Positions 38,770-51,445 of a stretch of DNA of 64,000 nucleotides are shown here, piece after piece (position 1 is the stretch's first letter; each line of letters starts with the position of its first letter). The DNA is from Mycteria americana (Eukaryota > Chordata > Aves > Ciconiiformes > Ciconiidae), in contig NC_134367.1 in the NCBI RefSeq assembly GCF_035582795.1, positions 20,378,062-20,442,061 of the forward strand, read 5' to 3'. Made by a program: the position numbers and the translations under genes. The notes under the pieces were generated by a model. It made no database searches. It saw only the letters and a list, made by a program, of their open reading frames with translations, and was not told the origin of the DNA.

Positions 38770-39431
38770 GGCCTGGGCAAGTCCTAGCACAGTGTGTCAA
38801 ATTTCAGCCAAGAGCAAATATTTATGTCTGCATGCCACTTTAAAACATCTTGAAGTAATAAAGGTTGCGTTCAGAAGAAGTTTGGGGCCATCTAGTGGAA
38901 CTTTCAGTAAAATCACGTAAAGCCTGGAGATGATGTACATTAGGCAAGCATTCCGCTTGCCAGAAAAGGGGGAGCCATTCTTCATTTTTAGCTGGTTTTC
39001 CCTCTAATGTACCATGTAAGTTGACACAACTTTTGCTGGTCAAGTTTAAGAAAAAAATAGCTATCCAAAGAACTCACTGTTAATGCAAAATACAAAACGG
39101 CAGAATGATCCTCTGAGGGTTGATTTAGAAACTTCATCCCTAGAAACACATAAATCCAGGGTAAAAAAGGAAAATATATTGTATAGTGTAAGGCATGGCA
39201 GCCACAGGAGTTAACTACATGACCTACAGAATCTTCTTCATCTCTAAATTCTGTTATTTTAATTTGCCAATGGAAGATATACAGTGTTCAAGAATTATTC
39301 AAATAACCACACACTTCCTTTCCTTGAAGAAGCAATTCAGATCATATGCCACAGATATTCTTCAATTTACATTTTTAACCTTAGCTCTTGATTTTGACAT
39401 TGGGATCATATGTGATTGCTTCATTACAGAA

Positions 39432-39500
39432 AAATTAAATCAACATTAAATTAAATTAACATTAAATCAACATTAAAAATTAAATCAACATTTCAACATT
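39432..39500. repeat. Imperfect tandem repeat of an ATTAAATCAACATT-like unit
   Basis: Four to five diverged copies of aaattaaatcaacatt follow one another, the last reading aacatttcaacatt. Confidence 0.8.
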
Positions 39501-42500
39501 AGCCTGATAGCAACATTTCCTACATCGCATCTGCACTCTGAGAATTACCTTAGCTTTGTATTTATTTTTGGGTGCAATTTAAAGGTTATTGGCTTTAATG
39601 TGCAAACCTTTCTATAGGATTTATCATGATTATTTTGAAGATCTCCACAATACAGTTCCAGGTAAGATCATACGAAGCTTTGGGGTTAACGCTCTACTTT
39701 TATATACAGAGAGAATACGCACCATTGCCAGTGTTGTCTTCAAGTACAGAACTAATTCTACAGTTATAAGAGTCTAAGTCTACTAATTTTCAGTTAACGA
39801 TGAGAACATATTTGTTTTTCCTGAGCTTCTCCCATAACAGACAAGTTTTTCCGTGGAGATAGTAGAAAAGGTCATGTAAAAACCGTTTAATTAAAGGATG
39901 ACCTCACAAAATCTGCAGAGCCTTTTGATCTCTCTGGTTTTGTAACTTGTTAGAATTATCTACATGTACACACTGTCACAAAATAGTTTGATTAGGAGTT
40001 AGGTTGAAATCAAATTAAAACTTAGATAATCAACTTTTATAAACTTCTACAAGTAGCCCTTTCTCTAGTTATACCACTTTGAATGCTCATCACTGTAAAT
40101 AATAGCTTCTCCATTAAAGTCGTCTTAGCATGAAGCATGGAGAAACAAGGTATTATTATCTTTTCTGCTTCAAATCCAACACTTGACTCCCCTATTCTTG
40201 CACAGTTGAACTGTTATGGTCTTGCTGTGTGGGAGGCATCACAACTCCAAAGAAGGTGACTTTGCTTGAATTTTGTTATATACACATTACTTGAGCAATG
40301 GAACTTGTTGGTAAGAACTGTAACCATAGTACACCCTTTCATATGCCCAGGCAGGGTGAACAAAGGCACATGGAAGATAAATGTAAATTACTATTCTGTT
40401 TTATTATAGAAAGTTTATGGAATATAAGATAGAAATCTATAGGAAATCAGGCTTCATTAGCAGTTCAGAGAATTAATTGCTCAAATTCTCCATTCATAAC
40501 ACTCCACTGTTTCAGAAATCTCTGTGATGCTTTGTGATTCTGAGATTTTTTTCTAAATAACCCTTGGATTAAGTGTCATTTTACCATATTATCTATGATG
40601 TATACACATTATATCATATAACTTTTCCAAATATTATATAAGGTTTTTTTCTTTATATTTCACTAGCATAAAACAATTATGCATTGCAATATATTGTCAC
40701 TCTCAACTTATTTCCTTCCTTAAGAATGCTTTGGAACAATTAGGCCTACTGTCATACCATACACATTTAATTTAAATTCATAGTACCTAAATCAAGATAG
40801 AAATTGACCATTTCAAATCACACCTGGTTAACCACAGTTTCACTACAAACATTCAGCTTTTAACTGAACATAGACATTTGGGAGTTTGTATACACTGTTA
40901 GAGTAGAAAACTTAAAACCAAATGTAAATGTCTCATAACACTGTTACTTGATATTACATGACTTATTATAGATAAATTGCCATCTGGAAGGCACATGGAT
41001 AGGACTATGAATTATTGGTTTAATCTACAGAAAAAATACATCATTAGCTGATGCAAGATGTTTAAAATATTTTCTTCTCAGAAGCATTCCTTAAATATAA
41101 ACACTAGTCCCAGTTTCAAATACTATCTTTGTTCAGTACAATATGTTACTTGTCAGTATTTTGGAAAATCTGTCATACTTGAGGAATCCCAAGGTTTTCA
41201 CTGTTTCATGTCTTCTATCCTCAAAAACCTGTGTCATGTTCATTCACCATTTGTCCAAAAGACTTTTCTGTTCTGAAGCAGCTGACACAATTTAATCAAC
41301 CAGAGAAGTCGCTGTCAAATGGCCTGATAAGCTCTCTCTCCTGAGAAAATAAGCTGCCACCACAGCATTTCCAACACTTGCTAAGCCAAGAAGTGAAAAA
41401 TTGAGACTTGGAATCAAAGAGGATTTCCCACACAGGATTCCAAACCAGAATAAACAGGAAAATATTTATAGTAAGTAGGCCAGTAACTCTAAAACCTGCT
41501 TTCCCCACCTACTGAAAAAGACATTGCTGGCAACATTTTGCTTTAGTTTATGCTATATAAGGCCCTGTTATCATTAACGATACTGCAGTGATTGTAATCT
41601 TTTCTGTAACTTCAATCTATTCATCCAAATGAATTCATGTTTGGTGATAGGGACCCAGTAGGAATAAAGATTTGCTGCTATGTAATGGGAAAGGTAGGAA
41701 AACATAAATCTCTCCAGCATAAAATCTGTCCTTAGATGCAAAAGCGGCAAGTGTTATGTGAGAAAAAGGAAGGTGTGAAGAATCAGTGAGACAGAGATCT
41801 CCACTGATGGGATTCTATCAGCAAATGTATATGGCAAGGAATTGGTTAGACATAAAAATCTACAATCTCTCTTTCAACGTTCATATTGTCTTTAGCCTTG
41901 AGTCAGCCTCACTAGCTGTATCTGTACCAATATGATAAAAAGGTCCAGGGACTGGACTGCACAAAGCACAGAATGTCTCGTATCCCTGCCTAAACACTCT
42001 TCACAGGATATTCTATCCTCCCCATAGGGAATGTTAACCTCAAAACAAGGACACTGTTTGAAAGAGTGCCAACTGACATTTGCCAAAAATGTGTCAGGGA
42101 CTACACTAACAAATTGGAAATTTTATTCTATCACTTGCCAGTCCTCAGGACCATGTCCTGGCCCTGTCCATATTAGTATGAAGGTGGCCACTGAGTGCTG
42201 TTACAGTTCTAGATGGAGTGTACGTTAACTACTGTTGGCAATGATGCAATTTTGGTTTTCATTTTAGTCCTCTAATTTCCATTACAGCTACCATTTTTCT
42301 AGCTTTAAAGAATATTTGTGGAGTACAACAAAGCTCTTAAACTGGCCAAATATTGCAGGACAATTTATCACAAAATCCTGGTCCCACAGGCATCCACACA
42401 GGGACTTGCCACATTTACGCTAGTGTACAAAACAGTGACAATACCTGTTCCCCAGCCCCAAAACCATGCAGCGTCATCTGTCTACTCCATAATATCAAGC

Positions 42501-43366
42501 TTACTTATTCTCCAACACAGTGTTCATGCCTATTGAGAATGGTCTCTGGTCCATCCTAACTTCCAGACTATGACTGGGAATCGGGGTATGAGCTGGCACA
42601 AGCCAAAAACATGTCACAGTACAGATAATTGAGTTCCAGAATACCCAAACATATTCTAGGAGACTGTTTAATGTATTAATAAAGATGCAGCCAAAGGGAA
42701 ACATGCTCTGGCACTGCGTAGTATAGCTATTGCCTAGAGATCTCTTTCTGCCCATGTTCCTGGTATCATTTCAATAGAAGACAAGGTACAAGAAGGGGAG
42801 AATAATAAACACCTAGGTCTCATCATGACATACAGACAGGACACAGCTGGAGTGACCACCCCAGCCCAAGAACTGGTTTTCCCAGATACTTAAGTCATCC
42901 ACTCTATATTAGATCTGGTCTCTGCCTTTCAGTCTATATGCATGAACAAACAGAATTTGGCTCTAAATATGATTTCATAGGGAGAAAATAATAAAATACA
43001 GCAAAAATGTCACTTCCAGAGTGATATTTTGTAAATCCTCTCTATTGACAAAGCACTCTTATAAGGTACATCACAAACAGCTGTACAAAGAGAAACACTA
43101 CTGTTCAAATTAGATCCAGATGTTTGTTTCACTAAAATAGCTTTGATAATGCAGATCTAAGAATATAAGTTTGCTGGTAGTTTTTTTATTCACAGTAGTT
43201 AAAATGTTGATTTAAGTAGGTTTTACTATGGCATTTTACAAACTTGTAGTTTAGTAATTTATATCAAGTATTGTCCTGGTTTGGGCCACAACAAGTATAT
43301 ATCAAGGCAATAACCAAAATTTCAAGAAATATATTTCTTACATAAAAGTTGCTTGGGATTAACTTC

Positions 43367-43384
43367 TTTATTTATTTATTTATT
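43367..43384. repeat. (TTTA)n short microsatellite
   Basis: Four and a half perfect TTTA units. Confidence 0.9.
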
Positions 43385-44484
43385 CTCAGTAAGAATGGTA
43401 CAGATTCAGTGAAGCCAGCAGCGTAGCCCAGTTAATTTTCACTATATTTTACTATGAAAGCAATAGCAGAGGCAGAAAATAACTACTGTAAATCTCTCTT
43501 TCAAATCAAAATCCAATTATAATTCAAAACGTAGAAATTTATCAAAGGCCTTTCCCATTTAACTGTTACGAATCCAATCCTGGTTGCCTTCAGTGCCATA
43601 TGAGAGAATGCAAAGATACCGTCCAGAATGATAATGACAAGCTCTGACTGGCTAAGCATGCCCGAAGAAACTCTGTATGGCATGCAATCTATATCACATT
43701 GAGTGAGACTACACTGTACAGCATATAGCAACACTGGACTCAAAATCAAATATTCAGTGAGACAGGACATATATCCAGTCATTTGGACTCTGCCTTCTCT
43801 GCAGAGGGAGAAGGCTGGACAAAGTAGAGATTGGACTCATTGCATATATGAAACAGACTTACTCTGCATATGCACACAGTATTCAGGGCTTCCTGCAGTC
43901 TTAAAATAGCCCACCATTTGTTTTACTTAAATTCTAACAAAAGCAATTTGAACCACTCGGGACCTATTTGGAGGATTCAAATGGGACTTCAGTAGGGCAC
44001 AGCCTTCCATTTTGTCTGTTATGTTTCAGGCAATAGCAGGCTACCATAATGATAAATACAGCAGAGATGTGGCGATGCAAATGTACATGCTGCAGGTCAA
44101 ACTGCCAAAAATGGCTAAGAAAGGATATACAGTTTAATATCGCTTTATCTGTATCAGTACTGCCTCAAAAACTCCCTATGGTAGATGGATTATGTACAAC
44201 TAAAACGCATTCTGTTTGCAAAATAAGCAGTTAGAAAAATGGGCTATACATATTCTGTGCGACCAAGCCTTACTAGATTTAGGTTTACGATCTATGGTAT
44301 TTACATTCTAATTTTGAATGTTTCTCATCCTCTGTAGCAGTTCAAATCCAAATAAGCTAACTTAACACCTGTGTGATCTAGGTCAGCCTCTTTGACTTCA
44401 CAGTGGGGCATAAAAATGGGAGGGCCTTACTTATCTGGCATCAGTTTCAGCTGAGAGATGAAAAGCATCAGAGATCAGATAAGA

Positions 44485-44697
44485 AAGAAAAATTTTTTTT
44501 TACAGTGAGGGTGGTCAAACACTGGAACTGGTTGCCCAGACAGATTGCAGAGTCTCCATCCTTGGAGACATTCAGAACCTGACTGGATATGGCACCGAGC
44601 AACCTGCCCTAGTTGACTCCACTGTGAGGAGGGGTTTTGACCAGATGAGCTCCAGAGGTCCCCTCCAGTCTCAATAATTCTGTGACTCTGTGATTAA
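44485..44697 (+). mobile_element. CR1 LINE 3' end fragment
   Basis: Contains gtggtcaaacactggaactg, the conserved C-terminal/3' block also seen at 37258, and ends in CR1 tail repeats (ctcaataattctgtgactct). It is 5' truncated and preceded by a short T-run. Confidence 0.85.
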
Positions 44698-45216
44698 TCA
44701 CTAAATGTCATCTATGGGTTACACTGTGAGAACTTCTACTTGTGCAGTCTACACCAAAGCATGCAGAAGACTAATTACTCTTAATTCCTAAAAATATGGA
44801 AAATAATTTAGTTATTGCCAGTAAAGTGATGTTTAAATAGTGATGTTCACAGTATGGACAAAGGAAAGTTAAGACGAACTTCAAGAGTAACATTATCTTT
44901 GTATCCAAATTTTTACAAAATGAATCTCAGGTAAGCTGATATTATTATCACATCATATTCTTCCCTGCAATAGCATATTTTAAGTGTTAAACATAAATTA
45001 TACAAGCATAAAGTAATGAATGGGTATTTTTTCATAGTAATTTAAGCAGGCAGTATTCATAATTAAACACTTAGCATCATTTCTTTCCTTTTCCCCTCAG
45101 GCTTTTTAATTCCTATTTTGATGTAACTGTAGAGGAAGAAAGACACAGTAGATAAAACTTGTTCATTTGTATCCAAATGGAATAGACAATCTAAAAATAC
45201 TTTGGCCTCACTGTGA

Positions 45217-45744
45217 AATCACAGAATCACAGAATCGTATAGGTTGGAAAAGACCTTTAAGATCATCGAGTCCAACCGTAAACCTAACACTACCAAGACC
45301 ACCACTACACCATGTCCCTAAGCACCTCATCCACAACGTCTTTTAAATACCTCCAGGGATGGCGACTCAACCACTTCCCTGGGCAGCCTGTTCCAAGGCT
45401 TGATAACCCTTTCAGTGAATTAAAATTTCCTAATATCCAGTCTAAACCTTCCCTGGCGCAACTTGAGGCCATTTCCTCTTGTCCTATCACTTGTTACTTG
45501 GGAGAAGAGGCCGACCCCCACCTCTCTACAACCTCCTTTCAGGTACTTGTAGAGAGCGATAAGGTCTCCCCTCAGCCTCCTTTTCTCCAGGCTAAACAAT
45601 CCCAGCTCCCTCAGCTGCTCCTCATAAGACTTCTGCTCTAGACCCTTCACCAGCTTCGTTGCCCTTCTCTGGACTCGCTCCAGCACCTCAATGTCTCTCT
45701 TGTAGTGGGGGGCCCAAAACTGAACACAGTATTCGAGGTGCAGC
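45217..45744 (-). mobile_element. CR1 LINE 3' fragment, young
   Basis: It begins with the octamer tail (aatcacagaatcacagaatc) and continues through a well-preserved C-terminal ORF2 segment. The minus frame 45420-45746 is open for 108 codons, for example [20 protein letters not shown]. It is highly similar to the copies at 51.4 and 53.5 kb. The 5' truncation point at 45744 adjoins an array of short palindromes. Confidence 0.9.
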
Positions 45745-45805
45745 AAATCCTTAACTAAGGATTAAAATCCTTAACTTAAGGATTAAATCCTTAACAAAGG
45801 ATTAA
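45745..45805. repeat. Three tandem 18-21-bp imperfect palindromes
   Basis: Three units follow each other: AATCCTTAACTAAGGATT, then AATCCTTAACTTAAGGATT, then AATCCTTAACAAAGGATT, separated by one to three A residues. Each unit is itself an inverted repeat (AATCCTTA with TAAGGATT or close). The array starts exactly at the CR1 truncation point. Confidence 0.85.
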
Positions 45806-48800
45806 GAGAGACCTAAGAAAGGACATGGGTACCATCACTTCAACTTACTAGAACTGGAAACTAAATGTTATGCACTGCCACCACCGCAGAATCCAAAATC
45901 CTCTCAGGCACAGGGCTCCCTGTGTTTGGAGGCTTTAAGACACTTTAAAGGGGCTACTCAGAAATCCCACTCTTTGGCCAGGAATTGCCTGCAGATAGCC
46001 AGCAAGAGATACTAGCCACATGTAACTGTACGAAATACAGTTACACAAAATAATTTACTGAGATAAGGAGAGAGAATGCCCTCTATCAGCTCTCAGTCCT
46101 GAATTCAGAACTATCCCTGAAGAAGCTACAGTCTTCTCATGACTGTAGCTATTGATGGCACCACCCATCTCCAACACAACAGCCTAATGACCAACATACT
46201 TGTACAGAATCACTGTGGTTTAAGTTCTGGCCTACAAGTTATTTTTGTGATGCCTGCTCTGATATATTGTATTTGTATGTATATGTAAGTATATAGATAG
46301 GGAGTTTCATGGCTGGATTTACTCCACAGTCCCAGTACAGATTTCTGTAAGTTGTCAGTTAATATCTGAATTTTGAAATGGTTTTGGCTGTCTAAACAGG
46401 CTGATCCCTGGAGATACTATATATATCACAGTAGACAGGCACCGTTATGTACATGCCAGTGACATTTCTAAATCCACAGTTCAGACATCAACAAGCTCTC
46501 TGCCAAAAAAAAAAAAAGCATCATACTTTATTTCTGCAGTTTTCTTTTTCAATGAAATCTGACCAAAATTTCTGTGCAATCTTCAGTGTCACAGCACAGC
46601 TAAGCAACTGCTCATGCTGGATAGCTAAACTAGTTAAACTAATTTTGTTCAAGTTGAGATCTGCCAACTATCTATTCTTGTTCATGCAAACAAGGAATTC
46701 CTTAATTTCACAGGGAAGTGATTGATTCCTCAATACAGCTTAACTGCAGGTTAAAATTTTGCAACTTTCAGATCCACTGGAAATGCCAAAAACTAGGACA
46801 GCACTGCCAAAAATTGTGCCAGCAAAAATAAGACAAGCACAAAAATCAGATGGAGCATGAGGAGATAGAGAAAAAAAACTGTCTTGGTTGCTAACGTGGG
46901 GTTATCAAAGCAGCTACATAAGTCCGAGGGAGGGCCATAGTTAAGGATTCCTTACAGCCTAGAAGCCAGAGACACCAGCCTCTGGTGTTTAAGGCTAAGG
47001 CTAATTTGTCTAAGCCATCCCCCCTCTACATCTCTGCATCTGTGCTGCTACTGGCAATACTGATGTGTGAAGAGAACTTCAGAATTTTCAAGAAACTATG
47101 TGCATCAACTTCCATTAAGAACAAAACATATGAATCTAAGTCTCATTCAAAATACAGGGAGAAATAGTTTTTAACTATCTCCCCTCAGTCATTTTGATAC
47201 AGTAACACAAAACTTCTCATTCCTGGCTATTCCTGCGGGAACTCATACAAAAATCTCTTTTCTAAATACTGTATAAACTGTGTAAGCACAAAAAAAAAAA
47301 AATTGCTCACAAATGTTGATAAAAAATACACAACAGAAAGCACAAATGTGGTTTATCAGTCATTCAGTATTTGAATTCAAATGACTGAATCCTGTTATGC
47401 AGCAGTCCATTAGGTCTAGCACTGTCCAAAAAAAAGGGGAAAAAAAGCCACTGGGTGTTTTTGTTGCTCCAGTTTCCCCAAAGGGCAGTAACAGCAATGC
47501 ATGCATGAAGCTGACGAAGCTCTTGATTATGTCTACTGTACTCCAAGGCTCTTCAGACCAACAGTAAAACTGAATAAATCTTACTGGTTTTTAACTAGCT
47601 TCTCTCTTGACAAAACATAATAGAGACTGTAGTTGTCTGTACATTTGGGAAGTTTATTCATTATTTGCAAAGAATTTCAGGACAAAACATTTAACATCCT
47701 AAAAGCTCAATGATCTCTCTTGCTAAAATGTACTGTCCACTGTGAGCACCATCACTCTCACTGGTAAAAAAATCAAAATTTTATTTTGCTGCTACTGACA
47801 GTCCCAATGTTGCCTTCTCAGAGCAGGAACAGCTAAACTTAGTTAGAGTGTTCCATATGAGAGCAGACAATTTTAAAATCAGCACTGAAAAGCTTTGCAG
47901 GGTGACAGAATAATTACAGTATTAAAGAAAGAAAAAAGCTTTGATCGGCACTATTTCCCAGAGGAGCACCTTGGCTGAATAAAGCTTACGTATCTTCTTT
48001 AGTAACCAGTTTGACTTTTCACTGCAAAGTGTGGTAGGGAAGTGTATTTTCACACCTATTTTTCTCCACTATCCCTTTTCCATTTTCAAGCACATTTTGG
48101 CTGATACACAGTAATTTGCTATGATAAAATCCTGGTAATGCTAAGGCAGTTTATAACCACACAGGCAGCAGGCAATGCAGGCCAGGGCAGCCCTTTCCCT
48201 CTGTGGGTGACACTTGAGCCCACATCGCCTGAGACAGGTTAAACTGCAGAGGAAGCTCTCTGGGATGGTGATGAAGGCCTGGAAAGCACAGCCTCTGGCA
48301 GGTTTCGTAAAGGTTTTCTCCCCCTCCTCGCCAAGCAGCGCGGTGGCCCCTCACCATCCTGCTGAGCCCGGGGTGTGGACCATGCAGCCCCCCAGCCTCC
48401 CCTTGGGAGTCTGGGGCAACTGGGAGCCAGAAAATGGCTTCCTACCTCCTCCCACCCAGCCGCTGAGCGCACGCACTGGGCCGAGGGAGGCCCTGGGTGC
48501 AATGCCTGAGGGGGAGCCTGGCCCGACCCACCCTGAAGCAGTAAGGGTGGCAAAAGGAGGGGTGGAAAGGAAAAATACTAAAAACAAACTTTAAAATTGC
48601 AGCAGGCTTTGAAACTGAGTCATTTCAGTGTGAAATGTTATTCGCATAACTTGGTCATTTCATGTTGCGTGCTGCAGACTTGTTTCCAGGCTGGTGTGGG
48701 CTGTGCCAGGGTGAGATTTACAAAGGTGGTGGGAGTGTTAAAACTTCCTGGGGTTAAATGTTAAATGTCCCAAGTAGTATCAGGAAGGGGAGACCATGGA

Positions 48801-51445
48801 TGTGGGGTGGATGTTACAGACTGCTTCCCAGCTAACAGAAAATAAGCAGCTTTTAAAATCGGTAAGACCTACCTGAAATACAAGGCTTTTGTTTCTTTGC
48901 ATGAGTCATTCCTTTCTCCTAGTTCATGGTTTTGTTTTGGTTTTTTTCTCTATTAGATGCTGAGGTGTTTATCGAGCACTGAGGAGGGCAGCCAGCTTCC
49001 CAGAGCTGCAGAGACTGTGAAGAAGCGGAGCAGCTCAGCTGGGGCTCATGCGGAGGAGCCTTCCCCTTCCCAGACATTTGCCCCAAGTTTAGAATGTCAG
49101 TCTTGATGGGCTCCTTATTTCACCTAGGTTTTCTTGACAGTGTTACTCCTTTCCAGTAGGAAAGACATCACAGAAAAGGGTACTAAGGACTAAAAGTCCT
49201 TACATGAAAGACAATCTCTAAAAAAAGCCATTTGGACTAGTAAAACTAACAATGACTCACGAAGTTTGCCCTTACACAGACAAAAAAAGTGATTCTTATT
49301 TTACAATCAGTGAAGAAGGGTCTGGTTAAATAGAAACATGGAAAATGGAAACGCAGATAAACGAAAAACCACTTTTTTATAATAGCATTACACACGGCCT
49401 CATAGCCCCAAATTGTAGTGTGAACCAGAAAGGAACAGAAGATCAGCTACGAAGACCAGGTCATTTCTAACATGAGATACTAGGTATATTTGAATAATGG
49501 TAAGGAGGAAAAGTCCTGGTTAAAATGCTAATCTGGCTCTGGAGATGTGGATCAAACTAGGTAAGAGAACAGTATTACTCAGGATTAATTTTTAAATGTA
49601 TGAAATGGCCAGTTCTTCAGTGATAGTTATTTTTTTACAAAATCTCCATGTAATAGACAATTCATAATACACCTTTAGTGGTGACAATCTTTGTAGCCTA
49701 GTGCTATTTAAAATGCAAGTCTGGAAAACACACTGTTGTATGTTATGTTGCATTTTACAGCAAAATAAGAGAGTGCCATTTTAAAAAGAGATGCCAGTTC
49801 AAAATAGTGTAAATGCAATAAAGAACTTGCATTCCGTAGTTATCAATAGACTAAAGAAGTGACACTGCATCACATCTGAATGGTCAAAACAGAAAATTAC
49901 ATAGTAACATTTATATGAAGGTCTGTCTGAGGTATTACCTCTTTTGGGGGAAAAAAAATCTTAGCTAATTCTTTTAAAGCAGTTGTTTGTTTTTATATTT
50001 GCTGACAAATCTTTCTGCATGCACAAAAGACTCCTTGGCAGTGAAACCAGAGTAGATCTGCCAGGCAAAATGCAGATCTCAGAGGGAGACATGGAAAAAA
50101 ATTGTTGAAGGAAAACCACAGTGATACATGACACCTACATGGCAAGGATTTTGTTCAAGCTGTTAGCATATCAGCTATCAGAAAAGAGAAGGTATGGAGG
50201 CAGATAGGCAGATTAGCCCTACATTAATTCCCCGGTCTTCTTCTAAGGGTGATGATATTTCATTCATTTTTATTGAAGCAGCTCAGGAATCCTGTAACAA
50301 AAATGGTACCTTTCGCAGCTACTCTGAATAACTGCTGGATGCTGGCCTTGTGTCCTGTATGAAGGATTTTTCTTTGTATAGGCCAAAAGATATGATCCTC
50401 TTTAAAACACTTAGTAATGTCAAACCCTGCATAAGATTAATGTATGTGGTAAAAAGCAATGAAATCAACATCTGTTTCTTCACTCCCTCATTCCCACTGC
50501 CATCGTGTCCTTGATAGCATGTAGTTATTGCAACAATACTGTTTTCCACATGTCATGTTTTAAGGAATTACTTATGCCAATTACAAACTCTGAAATGCAC
50601 TTCCTCCTGAATTAACATACATGTAGCTTTAACTACAAAATGTAATGATTCAACAGCTCTTCCTCTGTGAGATCTAGGAACTTTTCAGAAATTAATCTTT
50701 TACCTTGTTTCAAAATTAGTCTTTTATCTTGCTTCAAACATTCTGCTTGAACTGATATATGAGGAACACAGTTTCCAGGAAAGAAAGGTTTACCTCACAT
50801 CAACAGATAACACCAGGTCCCTCCAGCCAGGTAATGGACTGATCATGCCCGTTGAACAAAAAGGACATATAGAGAATATAACTTTTCTTTTTTTTGCAAC
50901 TAAGATTAAGAGATATGCACAATATGTAAACTTCAAATGCAAATACTATTTTTAGCACATGAAAATGTGGCAATGTTGAGAGCTATGTACAAACGCATGT
51001 TGTGAAATAAAAATCAATCTACAGCTGCAAAGCAATCAAAAAACCCGTAACACATCCCAATTCATTTTCAGAGAATTTGCATGCAATCAAAACTTTGTGA
51101 AAGTATTTTTATTAGATTTATTTGCTGTTTAGGGGTAGCATTCACTTACTAATTTGGCTTCCAGAAAAGCACTAGACTAGGGAAGGGGGGAGTGGGAGAA
51201 TTTTCTCCACTTTTAGACATGAAAGGAAAAGTTTCATTGAAAAAGTCTTGAGAAAAAGTGTATGACTAGCTTAAAACATGGATATGTATGACTTAAAACA
51301 TAGGTAAATATTCATAGTAAGCATAAAAAAATGAGAAATGTGTTCATTGGGATCCTGAGCTGTGAAGGAAACTTCAAAGTTTTGGTTGGTTTTGTCTGGA
51401 CTTTTGCCCAATCCATTTTATAAAAAGGACCATTTTGAACATGGA
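45806..51445. other. Unique sequence with a GC-rich patch
   Basis: Apart from the patch at 48290-48560 and a milder one at about 48960-49090, it is AT-rich. A possible minus-strand ATG exon lies at 50794-50846. Confidence 0.4.
48290..48560. other. GC-rich patch, possible decayed CpG island
   Basis: This segment is clearly richer in G and C than its surroundings and has about ten CpGs by eye, including gcgcggtgg and gccgctgagcgcacgcactg. Stops are rare in all frames because of the composition, so the open frames of 70-126 codons on both strands are not evidence of coding. It could be a promoter patch, an exon or an unrecognised repeat. Confidence 0.4.

Larger units (their letters stand above)
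37451..44484. other. Unique AT-rich sequence with small repeats
   Basis: Contains poly-A at about 37659-37673 and 38752-38769, the tandem repeat at 39432, the TTTA array at 43367, and several short splice-flanked segments (38650-38682 minus; 39618-39661 plus). No element or gene is confidently identified. Confidence 0.4.

Noticed and set aside
39618..39661. 44-nt plus-strand exon with good acceptor and donor (IYHDYFEDLHNTVP)
   Set aside because: The splice sites are attractive, but no neighbouring plus-strand exon has a compatible phase; left as unproven.
45745..45805. CRISPR-like repeat array
   Set aside because: The units are directly tandem palindromes without unique spacers, in a vertebrate genome context.
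48151..48594. Overlapping open frames of 68-126 codons on both strands
   Set aside because: They arise from GC-rich composition with few stops; no splice sites, start context or family resemblance supports coding.
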